Part shown: positions 7,072-15,115 of the stretch, one piece after another
How positions within the stretch are numbered: position 1 is the stretch's first letter
Layout: every line of letters starts with the position of its first letter
Assembly (NCBI GenBank): GCA_902373525.1
Contig: CABKMN010000043.1
Span: 1-20,011, forward strand
Reading direction: 5' to 3'
Length of the DNA: 20,011 nucleotides
Source: an uncultured Bilophila sp.
Lineage (GTDB): Bacteria > Desulfobacterota > Desulfovibrionia > Desulfovibrionales > Desulfovibrionaceae
The notes under the pieces: model-generated
What the model saw: the letters and a program-made list of their open reading frames with translations, nothing else
What the model was told of the DNA's origin: nothing
Databases searched by the model: none
Position numbers and translations under genes: made by a program

Positions 7072-7100
7072 ACGATACGCCCTTTGAACTGAGAACTCAA
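7072..7100 (-). promoter_or_regulatory. Possible internal promoter before cpoB
   Basis: On the minus strand TTGAGT (7095-7100) and TATCGT (7072-7077) are spaced by 17 bases in the 61-base gap between the PLDc_N gene and cpoB. Each hexamer matches four of six consensus bases. It would allow cpoB, the ferredoxin and the tRNA to be expressed apart from ileS-lspA. Consensus match only. Confidence 0.35.
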
Positions 7101-7101
7101 G

Positions 7102-7302
7102 TCAGCGGGCGCGGCGCCATCCGAACAGCACGTAGGCCACCCCGCCGAGCACCGGGACGAATACGCAGGCCATCATCCACACCACCCGTTCGAGCGGGGT
7201 GTCGAAAACGTGGTTGAAGGCGTGCCAGATGCCCCAGAGGTTCAGCAGCGCGGGCAGAAACAGCAGCGCGAGCTGCCACCATTCCAGAGAAAACAGACTC
7301 AC
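7102..7302 (-). CDS. Small PLDc_N-type membrane protein
   Basis: A 66-residue protein with two membrane spans: WWQLALLFLPALLNLWGIWHAF, then ERVVWMMACVFVPVLGGVAYVLFGWRR with a basic C-terminal tail. This matches the PLDc_N domain, found alone or at the N-terminus of cardiolipin synthases. Alone it has no catalytic motif and its role is unknown. The start is a GTG at 7302 that overlaps the lspA stop (GTGA), with GGGAGG placed five bases before it inside the lspA end. This tight overlap implies translational coupling to lspA. Upstream in-frame codons run through lspA in another frame and look non-coding. Confidence 0.8.
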   Translation of the reverse strand: MSLFSLEWWQLALLFLPALLNLWGIWHAFNHVFDTPLERVVWMMACVFVPVLGGVAYVLFGWRRAR

Positions 7303-7802
7303 GAAGCCCTCCCGGAGCCTTTCAGCCACATGCTGAGGCAGACGAGCAGCGCGCCGCAACAAATGGCGATGTCGGCCACGTTGAACGCGGGCCAGTGCCA
7401 CTGGCCGACGTAGAAATCCAGAAAGTCCACAACGGCCCGGAACCGGATGCGGTCCACAAGGTTGCCCACGGCGCCGCCGAGCACCATTCCGAGGCCCCAG
7501 AACAGCGCCTTCTCATCACGCCGCGCCGAACGGGCCAGCATGAAGATCACGCCCGCCGACACCAGCGTGGCGGCGAAGAACAGCCAGAACTGCCATTCGA
7601 TGTCCGAACGGTTCAGGAAGCCGAACGCCGCCCCGCGGTTGCGGATGTTGACGAGATCGAAGAATCCGGGGATGACCGTCACCGCCCCGTAATAGGGCAG
7701 TGACGCCATCACCCAGCATTTGGTGAGCTGATCGAGCAGCAACACCGCCACGCCGCATCCGAGAACCGTTTTGTAGCGGGTGTCCTTGTCCGATCCGGCC
7801 AC
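7299..7802 (-). CDS. lspA: Lipoprotein signal peptidase
   Basis: A 167-residue inner-membrane aspartyl protease (signal peptidase II) that cleaves prolipoprotein signal peptides before the lipidated cysteine. Four spans are readable. Conserved boxes are DQLTK (24-28), NRGAAFG (55-61), GGAVGNLVDR (109-118) and FNVADI (140-145). The catalytic pair by family alignment is Asp126 (VVDF) and Asp144 (NVAD). The GTG start at 7802 shares its first G with the ileS TAG stop (TAGTG), with AAGGA about nine bases upstream; this gives the standard length, while the longer frame runs back into ileS. Substrates in this window include the CpoB-like protein and the lipoprotein at 11031. Confidence 0.95.
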   Translation of the reverse strand: MAGSDKDTRYKTVLGCGVAVLLLDQLTKCWVMASLPYYGAVTVIPGFFDLVNIRNRGAAFGFLNRSDIEWQFWLFFAATLVSAGVIFMLARSARRDEKALFWGLGMVLGGAVGNLVDRIRFRAVVDFLDFYVGQWHWPAFNVADIAICCGALLVCLSMWLKGSGRAS

Positions 7803-10627
7803 TACGCAAGTTCCTTCATAACGGCGGCGCAGCGGGGGCACAGCGTCGGATGTTCGGGATCGGAACCGAGTTCGTCGCTGTAAATCCAGCAGCGTTCGCA
7901 CTTTTCACCGGCGGCCTTGCCCACGCCCACGGCGAGTTTGGAGCCGTCGGCAAGCTCGACCTGCGCCAGATCAGCGGGCGCGTCGGCCAGCGGAGCCAGA
8001 TGGAGCTGCGACACGATGCACACGGCGCGCAGGTCCGTGCCGATGTTTTGCAGCACGTCCAGCAGTTCGGGCGAGGCGTACAGGGTCACGGCGGTGTCCA
8101 GCGCGTGGCCCACGGTCCCGGCCTTGCGGAGCGGTTCGATGGCGCGGGTCACCTCGGTGCGCGCGGCCAGCACGGCCTCCCAGCGCTTGCGGTCCGCGTC
8201 GTCCAGCAGGAAACCGGCGGCGTCCAGCACGGGGAAGGCGAACACGCTCTTGGCCTCGGGGCGCAGACCCTCGGGGATGTGGCGGAACACTTCTTCGGCC
8301 GTGAAGCTCAGGACGGGAGCCATATCCTGCGTGAGCATGAGCAGGATGTGGTACAGCGCGGTCTGCGCGGAACGGCGCTCGCGACTTGCGGGCGCGGAGG
8401 AGTACAGGCGGTCCTTGAGGATGTCCAGATAGAAGGCGGACAGGTCCGTGGAGCACAGGTTGTGCAGCGTGTGGAAGACCTTATGGAATTCGTAATCCCG
8501 GTAGGCGTCCTGCACGCGCTGATGGACGCGCGCCGCCACGTCGAGCGCGTAGCGATCCAGCGGGTCCATATCCTTCACGTCCACGAGATCGGCGCGGCCC
8601 AGATCGTTCAGGTTGCCGAGCAGATAGCGGCAGGTGTTGCGGATGCGGCGGTAGGCGTCCACGAGACGGCTGATGATCTCCTGCGAGATGCGTACGTCTT
8701 CGCGGTAGTCCACGGAAGCCGCCCACATGCGGATGATTTCCGCGCCGTGCTTGCCGATGATTTCTTCCAGATCGATGCCGTTGCCGAGCGACTTGGACAT
8801 CTTGCGGCCTTCGCCGTCCACCACGTAGCCGTGCGTGAGCACCGCCTTGTAGGGCGGCACGCCGCGCGTGCCCACGGAGGCGAGCAGCGAGGAGTGGAAC
8901 CAGCCGCGGTGCTGGTCGGAGCCTTCAAGGTACAGGTCGGCGGGGAACCCGAGTTCGGGCCGCTTCTCCATGACCGCCGCGAAGCTGGTGCCGGAGTCGA
9001 ACCACACGTCGAGAATGTCGGTTTCGCGCTTCCAGTGCCGACCGCCGCACTTGGGGCATTTCAGCCCTTCGGGGACGATCTCCTTCATGTCGGCTTCGTA
9101 CCAGTAGTCGCAGCCGGTGGGATGCTTGGCGAACCGGGCGGCGATGTCGCGCATCCAGTCGGGATCGTTCCACGCTTCGCCGCAGTCCTCGCAGAGCAGG
9201 GCCAGAATCGGCACGCCCCACAGACGCTGACGCGAGATGCACCAGTCGGGGCGCTGTTCGATCATGTTGTAGATGCGTTCCTCGCCCCAGCTCGGAATCC
9301 ATTCCACATCGTTGCGGATGGCCTTCAGCGCCTTCTTACGCAGGTCGTTGGCCTCCATGCTCACGAACCACTGGGTCGTGGCGCGGAAGATGACGGGCTT
9401 CTTGCAGCGCCAGCAATGCGGGTAGGAGTGGACGATGTCCGCCTGTCCCATCAGATTGCCGACTTCCTTGACCTTCTCGATGACGTTCGGGTTGGCCTGC
9501 TGCACCGGCAGCCCGGCGAAGAACTCCACGCTGTCGAGGTATTCGCCGCGGTCGTTGAGCGGGGAATAGATGTCGATGCCGTACTGGAGGCAGACCTCAT
9601 AGTCCTCGCGGCCGTGTCCGGGAGCGGTGTGGACGCAGCCGGTACCGGCGTCCAGCGTCACGTGTCCGCCGAGGATCATCGTGGATTCGCGGTCATAGAA
9701 GGGATGGCGGGCCTTGAGCAATTCCAGACGCTGGCCGAGGGCGGTGCCCACGGTCTTCACGGCGTCGAGGTTCCAGCCGCACGCCTTGGCCACGCTTTCG
9801 ATGAGTTCGGTCGCCAGCACGTACTGGCTGCCTTCGTACTCGACCAGCGAATAGTCGAATTCGGGATGCACGGCCACGGCCATGTTGCTCGGCAGGGTCC
9901 ACGGGGTCGTGGTCCAGATGATCACATAGGCACGGGACGGATCGGCGGCGGGGAAAACGTCCTTGAGCTTGTCGTCGGTCAGGGGGAAACGCACGAAAAT
10001 GGACGGCGACGTGTGGTCGGCGTATTCCACTTCGGCTTCCGCAAGGGCCGTCTGGCAGGAACAGCACCAGTAGATGGGCTTCTTGCTGCGGACCACGTTG
10101 CCCTTTTCCACAAAGTTCGCGAGCTCGGTGGCGGTGGCGGACTCGTATTCGGGGATCATGGTCTTGTAGGGATGGTCCCAGTCGCCGAGCACGCCGAGGC
10201 GCTTGAATTCCTTGCGCTGGATGTCCACGAACTTGTCGGCGTACTGACGGCAGCGGCGACGCACGGCGTAGGGCGGCAGTTCCTTTTTCTTTTCGCCGAG
10301 TTCGTGCTCCACCTTGAGTTCGATGGGCAGGCCGTGGCAGTCCCAGCCGGGCACGTACACGGACTGTTCGCCCTGCATGTTGCGGGACTTGATGATGATA
10401 TCCTTGAGGACCTTGTTCAGGGCATGGCCGAGATGCAGATGACCGTTGGCGTAAGGCGGACCGTCGTGCAGACGGAAGCTGCCCCGACTCCCCGAAGCGT
10501 CCAGCATCGTACCGTAAATATTGTTCTCTTCCCACCAGCGCAGCATTTCCGGCTCACGCTGAGTGAGGTTCGCTTTCATGGGAAAGGACGTATTGGGAAG
10601 ATTCAGGGTTTTCTTGTAATCGCTCAT
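7802..10627 (-). CDS. ileS: Isoleucyl-tRNA synthetase
   Basis: A 941-residue class I cytosolic synthetase that charges tRNA-Ile and edits misactivated valine. The HIGH signature is PYANGHLHLGHA (HLGH at 65-68) and the KMSKS loop is exact at 609-613. The C-terminal zinc finger is intact, with Cys 910/913/930/933 (CERC...CPRC), typical of the bacterial IleS1 type. The ATG at 10627 has AAGGAG seven bases upstream and gives the expected N-terminus (MSDYKKTLNLP); the frame is open further upstream but crosses the promoter. It is the first gene of the transcript through lspA to tRNA-Ile2. The length is normal and there is no frameshift. Confidence 0.97.
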   Translation of the reverse strand: MSDYKKTLNLPNTSFPMKANLTQREPEMLRWWEENNIYGTMLDASGSRGSFRLHDGPPYANGHLHLGHALNKVLKDIIIKSRNMQGEQSVYVPGWDCHGLPIELKVEHELGEKKKELPPYAVRRRCRQYADKFVDIQRKEFKRLGVLGDWDHPYKTMIPEYESATATELANFVEKGNVVRSKKPIYWCCSCQTALAEAEVEYADHTSPSIFVRFPLTDDKLKDVFPAADPSRAYVIIWTTTPWTLPSNMAVAVHPEFDYSLVEYEGSQYVLATELIESVAKACGWNLDAVKTVGTALGQRLELLKARHPFYDRESTMILGGHVTLDAGTGCVHTAPGHGREDYEVCLQYGIDIYSPLNDRGEYLDSVEFFAGLPVQQANPNVIEKVKEVGNLMGQADIVHSYPHCWRCKKPVIFRATTQWFVSMEANDLRKKALKAIRNDVEWIPSWGEERIYNMIEQRPDWCISRQRLWGVPILALLCEDCGEAWNDPDWMRDIAARFAKHPTGCDYWYEADMKEIVPEGLKCPKCGGRHWKRETDILDVWFDSGTSFAAVMEKRPELGFPADLYLEGSDQHRGWFHSSLLASVGTRGVPPYKAVLTHGYVVDGEGRKMSKSLGNGIDLEEIIGKHGAEIIRMWAASVDYREDVRISQEIISRLVDAYRRIRNTCRYLLGNLNDLGRADLVDVKDMDPLDRYALDVAARVHQRVQDAYRDYEFHKVFHTLHNLCSTDLSAFYLDILKDRLYSSAPASRERRSAQTALYHILLMLTQDMAPVLSFTAEEVFRHIPEGLRPEAKSVFAFPVLDAAGFLLDDADRKRWEAVLAARTEVTRAIEPLRKAGTVGHALDTAVTLYASPELLDVLQNIGTDLRAVCIVSQLHLAPLADAPADLAQVELADGSKLAVGVGKAAGEKCERCWIYSDELGSDPEHPTLCPRCAAVMKELA

Positions 10628-10669
10628 GAACAGGCTCCTTCTATATCCACACCAGAGTGTAATCGAAAA

Positions 10670-10698
10670 ATTTTGCTTCAAGGCTACGCGCTTGTCAA
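10670..10698 (-). promoter_or_regulatory. ileS promoter
   Basis: On the minus strand a perfect -35 TTGACA (10693-10698) is spaced 17 bases from CAAAAT (10670-10675, four of six matches). A short leader of about 35 bases precedes the ileS ATG. No T-box, leader peptide or attenuator was seen in it. Confidence 0.6.
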
Positions 10699-11030
10699 GG
10701 AAGAACGCGGAAGAAACGACCGTTTCGCGCACCGATTGCCTCACCCCGAGGAGGATGATAGAGGTGGGACGCACAACCTTCGGCATTCCTTCCGAGCGCG
10801 GCCCCGCGCCCCGGAAAGGCGAAACCGGCGTCACCCGCCGGGCCGGTCGCCCGGTGTGGCGGACCCGATGACATCCGAAGAGCAAGCGCAGCCCCCGCAC
10901 GGTTTCCCGTTCCCGCGCTCACCCGCGCGGCCCGCAAGACGCCGTGCCGCCTCACGTCTCCTTCCCTCGCTCCGGAACGGCCTTCCGCCCCGCGCGCCGC
11001 CCCGCAACCCTCTTGCCGGGAGAAAACCCC
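10699..11030. other. Divergent gap between ileS and the lipoprotein gene
   Basis: About 330 GC-rich bases beyond the ileS promoter contain no supported gene. Frames that cross it on both strands are continuations of composition-driven open frames, without ribosome binding sites. No promoter for the rightward lipoprotein gene could be picked out. Confidence 0.4.
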
Positions 11031-11705
11031 ATGCCCTTCCAGCGTCTCTGTCTGCTCCTCTTCGCGTCCCTGCTGATGCTCGGCGGCTGTTCCCCGCGTT
11101 ACACCATGAGGCTCTGCGCCCAGACCGACGGGCATGTGTACCCCCATGCCGGGCACACCTATGCCGTCAACCTGACGGAACGCCAGTCATGGGACCCGCT
11201 GTACCGGCAAATCAAAAAAGACATGGAGCGCATCCTCCCCGATGCGGGCCTCAAGATGACCTCGGAGCGCAGACGCGCCAACGTTCTTCTTGATGTAAAC
11301 TATGAAGACGAAAAAACCACCCGCCTCAGGACCGTATCCGAGCCCGTATACGGCAGAACGGGAAGCGTCAAGGAAACCCGCGGCACCTACGACAAGGCGA
11401 CGGGAAAATACAGCCGGACCACCGTCACGACGCCGACCTACGGCATAACGGGATACAAGGACACGGTGAAGGAGGAAGATGACTATTACTATAAGATATA
11501 TATCTATGCCTCCGACGCCCGGACGGGGAAAAAGCTCTGGGACACCTACATCAGTTGCACCATTCCTTTCCCGGACTCGGACATGCCGACCCACCTGCTC
11601 CAGGGCGCCAAGGAGTATTTCGGCTCCGACACGGAAAAGTTCATCAAGCTGTACGTCACGATCAATCAGGACGGCACGTATGACGTGGAGCGGGTGGACG
11701 ACTGA
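11031..11705 (+). CDS. Hypothetical lipoprotein, 224 aa
   Basis: A lipoprotein signal runs from residue 1 to lipobox LGGC (Cys20), with Ser at +2 suggesting outer-membrane sorting. The mature part is hydrophilic, with a repetitive tyrosine- and threonine-rich middle (PVYGRTGSVKETRGTYDKAT and PTYGITGYKDTVKEEDDYYY). A C-terminal section reads SDARTGKKLWDTYISC and HLLQGAKEYFG. The late part is faintly like DUF4136-type lipoproteins, but I do not claim the family. The ATG at 11031 has GGGAG nine bases upstream; an earlier in-frame ATG at 10944 would bury the signal peptide. The gene is monocistronic between a divergent ileS and a terminator. Confidence 0.8.
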   Translation: MPFQRLCLLLFASLLMLGGCSPRYTMRLCAQTDGHVYPHAGHTYAVNLTERQSWDPLYRQIKKDMERILPDAGLKMTSERRRANVLLDVNYEDEKTTRLRTVSEPVYGRTGSVKETRGTYDKATGKYSRTTVTTPTYGITGYKDTVKEEDDYYYKIYIYASDARTGKKLWDTYISCTIPFPDSDMPTHLLQGAKEYFGSDTEKFIKLYVTINQDGTYDVERVDD

Positions 11706-11745
11706 CGCGCCCTCTCCCCGGAAACGGACACGCCGCGAACACGCG

Positions 11746-11783
11746 AAGTCCCCGCAGGAAACCGTTCCCTGCGGGGACTTTTG
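11746..11783 (+). terminator. Intrinsic terminator after the lipoprotein gene
   Basis: A 13-bp perfect stem, AAGTCCCCGCAGG (11746-11758) with its complement at 11768-11780, is followed by a short TTTT run that begins inside the stem. It lies about 40 bases after the lipoprotein stop, reading rightward. Confidence 0.8.
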
Positions 11784-11990
11784 CATATGGAGGAGTGAGC
11801 ATCGTCAGGCAATCGAAAGCGGCTGCCGGAGTACGGGACGCCGCCCTTCCCCACCGGGGAAAAGCGGAACTTCCGGCGGAGCATGCCGAGGTTCCGGCGG
11901 CACCCGCCTTTCCGGCTCCCCGTCCCCGCCTCCCCACGGGAAGGCCGATACGGAGATTCCGGGAGAGCGGATCGGGCCGTCCGTCCGCTT

Positions 11991-12013
11991 GGGGGGAGAG
12001 GCAGTCTCCCCCC
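11991..12013 (-). terminator. Hairpin after clpB, no T-tract
   Basis: On the minus strand GGGGGGAGA and TCTCCCCCC form a perfect 9-bp stem with a five-base loop, nine bases after the clpB TAA. Like the two 24-bp hairpins near the window ends, its upstream arm is purine-rich starting with a G run and no T-tract follows. A terminator or 3'-protective role is inferred from position. Confidence 0.5.
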
Positions 12014-12022
12014 GTCAACGGC

Positions 12023-14641
12023 TTACAGCCACTGGACCGCGTCGCCGCTCCCGACGCCGAAGCGGAGGTTGTCGTCGACGGCGTCGATGACGACGTGCTG
12101 GTCGTCGCGGACCTGCCCGCCGATGATGTACTTGGCGAGCGGGGTTTCCACATGGGACTGGAGGTACCGTTTGAGCGGACGGGCGCCGTAGTGCGGATCG
12201 TACGCGGCGTCCGCGATGAACTCGTGCGCGGCCTCGGTAAGCTCAAGCGTGATCTTCCGTTCCTCAAGCCGCGACTGGAGCCGGTGGAGCTGGAGATCGA
12301 TGATTCTGCCGATCTGCTCGGGGAGCAGGGGCTTGAACAGCACCGTCTCGTCCACACGGTTCAGGAACTCCGGCTTGAAGTGCTGGCGCAGTTCGCCCAT
12401 GACTTCCGTGTACACGTCGGAGGCGAAGGTGCCGTCCGGGTTGATGCCGTCCAGCATCTTGTAGGACCCGATGTTCGACGTCATGATCACGATGGTGTTG
12501 CGGAAGTCCACCGTGCGGCCCTGACTGTCCGTGAGCCGCCCGTCGTCGAGCAGTTGGAGGAGCGTGTTGAACACGTCCGGGTGCGCCTTTTCGATCTCGT
12601 CGAACAGGATCACGCTGTAGGGCTTCCGGCGCACGGCTTCGGTGAGCTGCCCGCCTTCGTCATACCCCACGTATCCGGGAGGCGCGCCGATGAGCCGCGC
12701 CACGGAGTGCTTCTCCATGTACTCGCTCATGTCCAGACGCACGATGTTCTCTTCGCTGTCGAAGAGGGCTTCGGCCAGCGCCTTGCAGAGTTCCGTCTTG
12801 CCCACGCCCGTGGGGCCGAGGAAGATGAACGAGCCCTGCGGCCGCGAGGGGTCGGACAACCCGGCGCGGGTACGCAGCACGGCGTCGGCCACGGCCTGCA
12901 CGGCCTCGTCCTGCCCGATCACGCGCTCGTGCAGCTTGTCGGGCAGGCGGATCAGCTTGTCTCGCTCGGACTGGAGCAGCCGCGTCACCGGGATGCCGGT
13001 CCAACGGGCCACGATGTCCGCCACGTCGTCGGGGCGCACTTCCTGCTTGAGCAGGCGGGGCGCTTCCTGACCGTTCTCCATGTCGTGCAGTTTCTTTTCC
13101 AGCTCGGGCAGCTTCGCGTACTTCAGTTCGGACGCCGCCTGCAAATCGCCGCGACGGGTCGCGTCCTCGACGGCGAGGCGCGTCTTCTCGATTTCGCCCT
13201 TGAGATCGCGGACGACGTTGATCACGCCCTTCTCGCTTTCCCACTGGGTCTTCAGCTCGGCCTGCGTCATCTGGAGGTTGCGGAGTTCGTTCTCCAGCTT
13301 TTCCAGACGTTCGCGGGAAGCGTCGTCGGTTTCCTTGCGCAGGGCCTCGCGTTCGATTTCGAGCTGCATGACCTTGCGGTTGGCCTCGTCCAGTTCGGTG
13401 GGCAGCGAGTCGATCTCGGTGCGGATCATGGCCGCGGCTTCGTCGATCAGGTCGATGGCCTTGTCGGGAAGCTGACGGTCGGTGATGTACCGGTTGGACA
13501 GCACCACGGCCTCCACGATGGACGAGTCGCTGATGCGCACGCCGTGGTGGACTTCAAAGCGTTCCTTCAGACCGCGCAGGATGGAAATCGTATCCTCGAC
13601 GGTCGGCTCCTCGACCAGCACGGTCTGGAACCGGCGCTCCAGCGCGGGGTCCTTTTCGATGTACTTGCGGTACTCGTCAAGCGTGGTCGCGCCGATGCAG
13701 TGCAGCTCGCCGCGGGCCAGCAGCGGCTTGAGCAGGTTGCCCGCGTCCATCGCGCCGTCGGTCTTGCCCGCGCCCACGATGGTGTGCAGCTCGTCGATGA
13801 ACAGGATGATCTGCCCTTCGGACTTCTGCACTTCGGACAGCACGGCCTTGAGCCGTTCCTCGAACTCGCCGCGGTACTTGGCGCCCGCGATGAGCGCGCC
13901 CATGTCGAGCGCGAAGATCGTCTTGTTTTTGAGCCCTTCGGGCACGTCGCCCTTGACGATGCGGTAGGCGAGCCCTTCCGCGATGGCGGTCTTGCCCACG
14001 CCCGCCTCGCCGATGAGCACGGGGTTATTCTTCGTGCGCCGCGACAGGATGCGGATGACGCGGCGGATTTCCGCGTCGCGCCCGATCACCGGATCGAGCT
14101 TGCCCTTGCTGGCGGCTTCGACGAGGTTGCGCCCGTACTTGCTCAGCGCCTCGTAGCTTTCCTCGGGGTTGGCGGAGGTCACGCGGTGCGGACCGCGCAC
14201 GGCCATCATGGTCTCGGTGAACTTTTCCGCGGACAGCCCGGCGTCGGCGGCCACCTGACCGAGACCGGTCGAAGCGGGCTCACGCAGGAGTTCCGCGAAA
14301 ATGTGCTCCACGCTGACGTATTCGTCACGCAGCCGCTTGGCGAGGGCCTCCGCGTTGGCGATGGCCTTGGCGACCCGCTGCGAAATCGTGATCGTACCCA
14401 TCTCCGCGCCCGGCCCGCGCACGGACGGACGCTTCTTGAGCACCGCCTCCAGCGCCGTGACCAGCGCCTTGGGAGCGACGCCCGCGCGTTCCAGCACGCG
14501 GGGGACGAAGCCGTCTTCCTGATTCACCAGCGCGAGCGCCAGATGTTCGGCGTCCACTTCCTGATGACCGTACTGGGCGGCGAGCCCCTGCGCCGTGGTC
14601 AGCGCTTCACGGGATTTTTCGGTAAATCTGTTGATATCCAT
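12023..14641 (-). CDS. clpB: ClpB protein disaggregase
   Basis: An 872-residue HSP100 hexameric ATPase that extracts polypeptides from aggregates together with DnaK/DnaJ in the cytoplasm. Domains in order: Clp N-domain (1-145); AAA1 with Walker A GEAGVGKT (211-218), Walker B ILFIDE (279-284) and pore loop YRGEF (256-260); the ClpB-specific coiled-coil middle domain (about 405-530); AAA2 with GPTGVGKT (609-616), VILFDE (677-682) and pore loop GYVGY (656-660). All key residues are intact and the length is standard. The start has GAGGTG eight bases upstream. It is the third gene after cbpA and cbpM, 120 bases downstream of cbpM, with a likely internal promoter. Confidence 0.97.
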   Translation of the reverse strand: MDINRFTEKSREALTTAQGLAAQYGHQEVDAEHLALALVNQEDGFVPRVLERAGVAPKALVTALEAVLKKRPSVRGPGAEMGTITISQRVAKAIANAEALAKRLRDEYVSVEHIFAELLREPASTGLGQVAADAGLSAEKFTETMMAVRGPHRVTSANPEESYEALSKYGRNLVEAASKGKLDPVIGRDAEIRRVIRILSRRTKNNPVLIGEAGVGKTAIAEGLAYRIVKGDVPEGLKNKTIFALDMGALIAGAKYRGEFEERLKAVLSEVQKSEGQIILFIDELHTIVGAGKTDGAMDAGNLLKPLLARGELHCIGATTLDEYRKYIEKDPALERRFQTVLVEEPTVEDTISILRGLKERFEVHHGVRISDSSIVEAVVLSNRYITDRQLPDKAIDLIDEAAAMIRTEIDSLPTELDEANRKVMQLEIEREALRKETDDASRERLEKLENELRNLQMTQAELKTQWESEKGVINVVRDLKGEIEKTRLAVEDATRRGDLQAASELKYAKLPELEKKLHDMENGQEAPRLLKQEVRPDDVADIVARWTGIPVTRLLQSERDKLIRLPDKLHERVIGQDEAVQAVADAVLRTRAGLSDPSRPQGSFIFLGPTGVGKTELCKALAEALFDSEENIVRLDMSEYMEKHSVARLIGAPPGYVGYDEGGQLTEAVRRKPYSVILFDEIEKAHPDVFNTLLQLLDDGRLTDSQGRTVDFRNTIVIMTSNIGSYKMLDGINPDGTFASDVYTEVMGELRQHFKPEFLNRVDETVLFKPLLPEQIGRIIDLQLHRLQSRLEERKITLELTEAAHEFIADAAYDPHYGARPLKRYLQSHVETPLAKYIIGGQVRDDQHVVIDAVDDNLRFGVGSGDAVQWL

Positions 14642-14748
14642 AATGGTTCACCTCAATTGCGTTGATGTGCGTCCGCAGCGCGCTTCCCGGAAGACATCCG
14701 GGAACGCAACGCGTCCGCACAAACGATATCGCTATCGATTTCTCTTCT

Positions 14749-14776
14749 ACAATAAGGCGTTCTAACGGTCTGTCAA
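14749..14776 (-). promoter_or_regulatory. Probable internal promoter for clpB
   Basis: On the minus strand a perfect TTGACA (14771-14776), inside the last codons of cbpM, is spaced 16 bases from TATTGT (14749-14754, four of six matches). It would give a leader of about 100 bases before clpB, containing a small TCCCGGA...TCCGGGA hairpin. It does not look like a sigma32 promoter. Confidence 0.45.
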
Positions 14777-15070
14777 TTCCCTGATACGCAATTCTAACGT
14801 AGCGATGCGGTCCAGCAGGTCCATAACGATGGAGCCGCCGAGCGTATGCAGATCGAAGTCGCTGCACAGCCGTTCCAGTTTGCGCAGACGGTAGACGTCC
14901 TCCTGCCGGAACAACAGCGCGGCGTCCGCCGTGCGCGTGGGTTTCAGCCAGCCGATATCCATCAGTTCGGAAAGGCGATCCGGGCTCGTCCCGGTCAGTT
15001 CCAGAAATTCGCCCCAGACGACGAGAGTCGAGCGGCTCGGCACATCCTTTATATTCTTCGAGAGTTCCAT
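14762..15070 (-). CDS. cbpM: Chaperone modulator CbpM (MerR-like)
   Basis: A 102-residue protein, the usual CbpM length. It has a MerR-type winged-helix N-terminal part (WGEFLELTGTSPDRLSELMDIGWLKP, then LFRQEDVYRLRKLERL) and a C-terminal helix (DLLDRIATLELRIRELTDR). In E. coli CbpM binds the J-domain of CbpA and blocks its stimulation of DnaK. The related HspR proteins instead act as DNA-binding heat-shock repressors, and that role cannot be excluded. The ATG at 15070 has GGGGAG eight bases upstream; a more upstream TTG lacks support. It follows cbpA by 45 bases, in the expected partner position. Confidence 0.85.
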   Translation of the reverse strand: MELSKNIKDVPSRSTLVVWGEFLELTGTSPDRLSELMDIGWLKPTRTADAALLFRQEDVYRLRKLERLCSDFDLHTLGGSIVMDLLDRIATLELRIRELTDR

Positions 15071-15115
15071 ATAATCATCTCCCCTGACGTTGGCCTTCGG
15101 AAGCAAGGTCCGGCG

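Noticed and set aside
5895..7217. A 440-codon open frame on the plus strand antisense to the ferredoxin and cpoB genes
   Set aside because: The minus-strand genes show a lipobox, TPR units and two iron-sulfur motifs; the antisense frame crosses two gene boundaries without motifs.
10628..10900. N-terminal extension of IleS by about 90 residues
   Set aside because: The extension crosses the promoter-like region, has no family similarity, and the ATG at 10627 has an ideal AAGGAG.
7850..11293. A 1147-codon open frame on the plus strand antisense to ileS
   Set aside because: IleS is intact on the other strand with all motifs. The antisense translation has no domain or motif, is rich in His/Gly/Val/Ala, and lacks a ribosome binding site. 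Strong third-position GC bias removes stops from the antisense frame.
11795..14665. A 956-codon open frame on the plus strand antisense to clpB
   Set aside because: Same cause: ClpB is unmistakable on the minus strand, and the antisense product is low-complexity without motifs.
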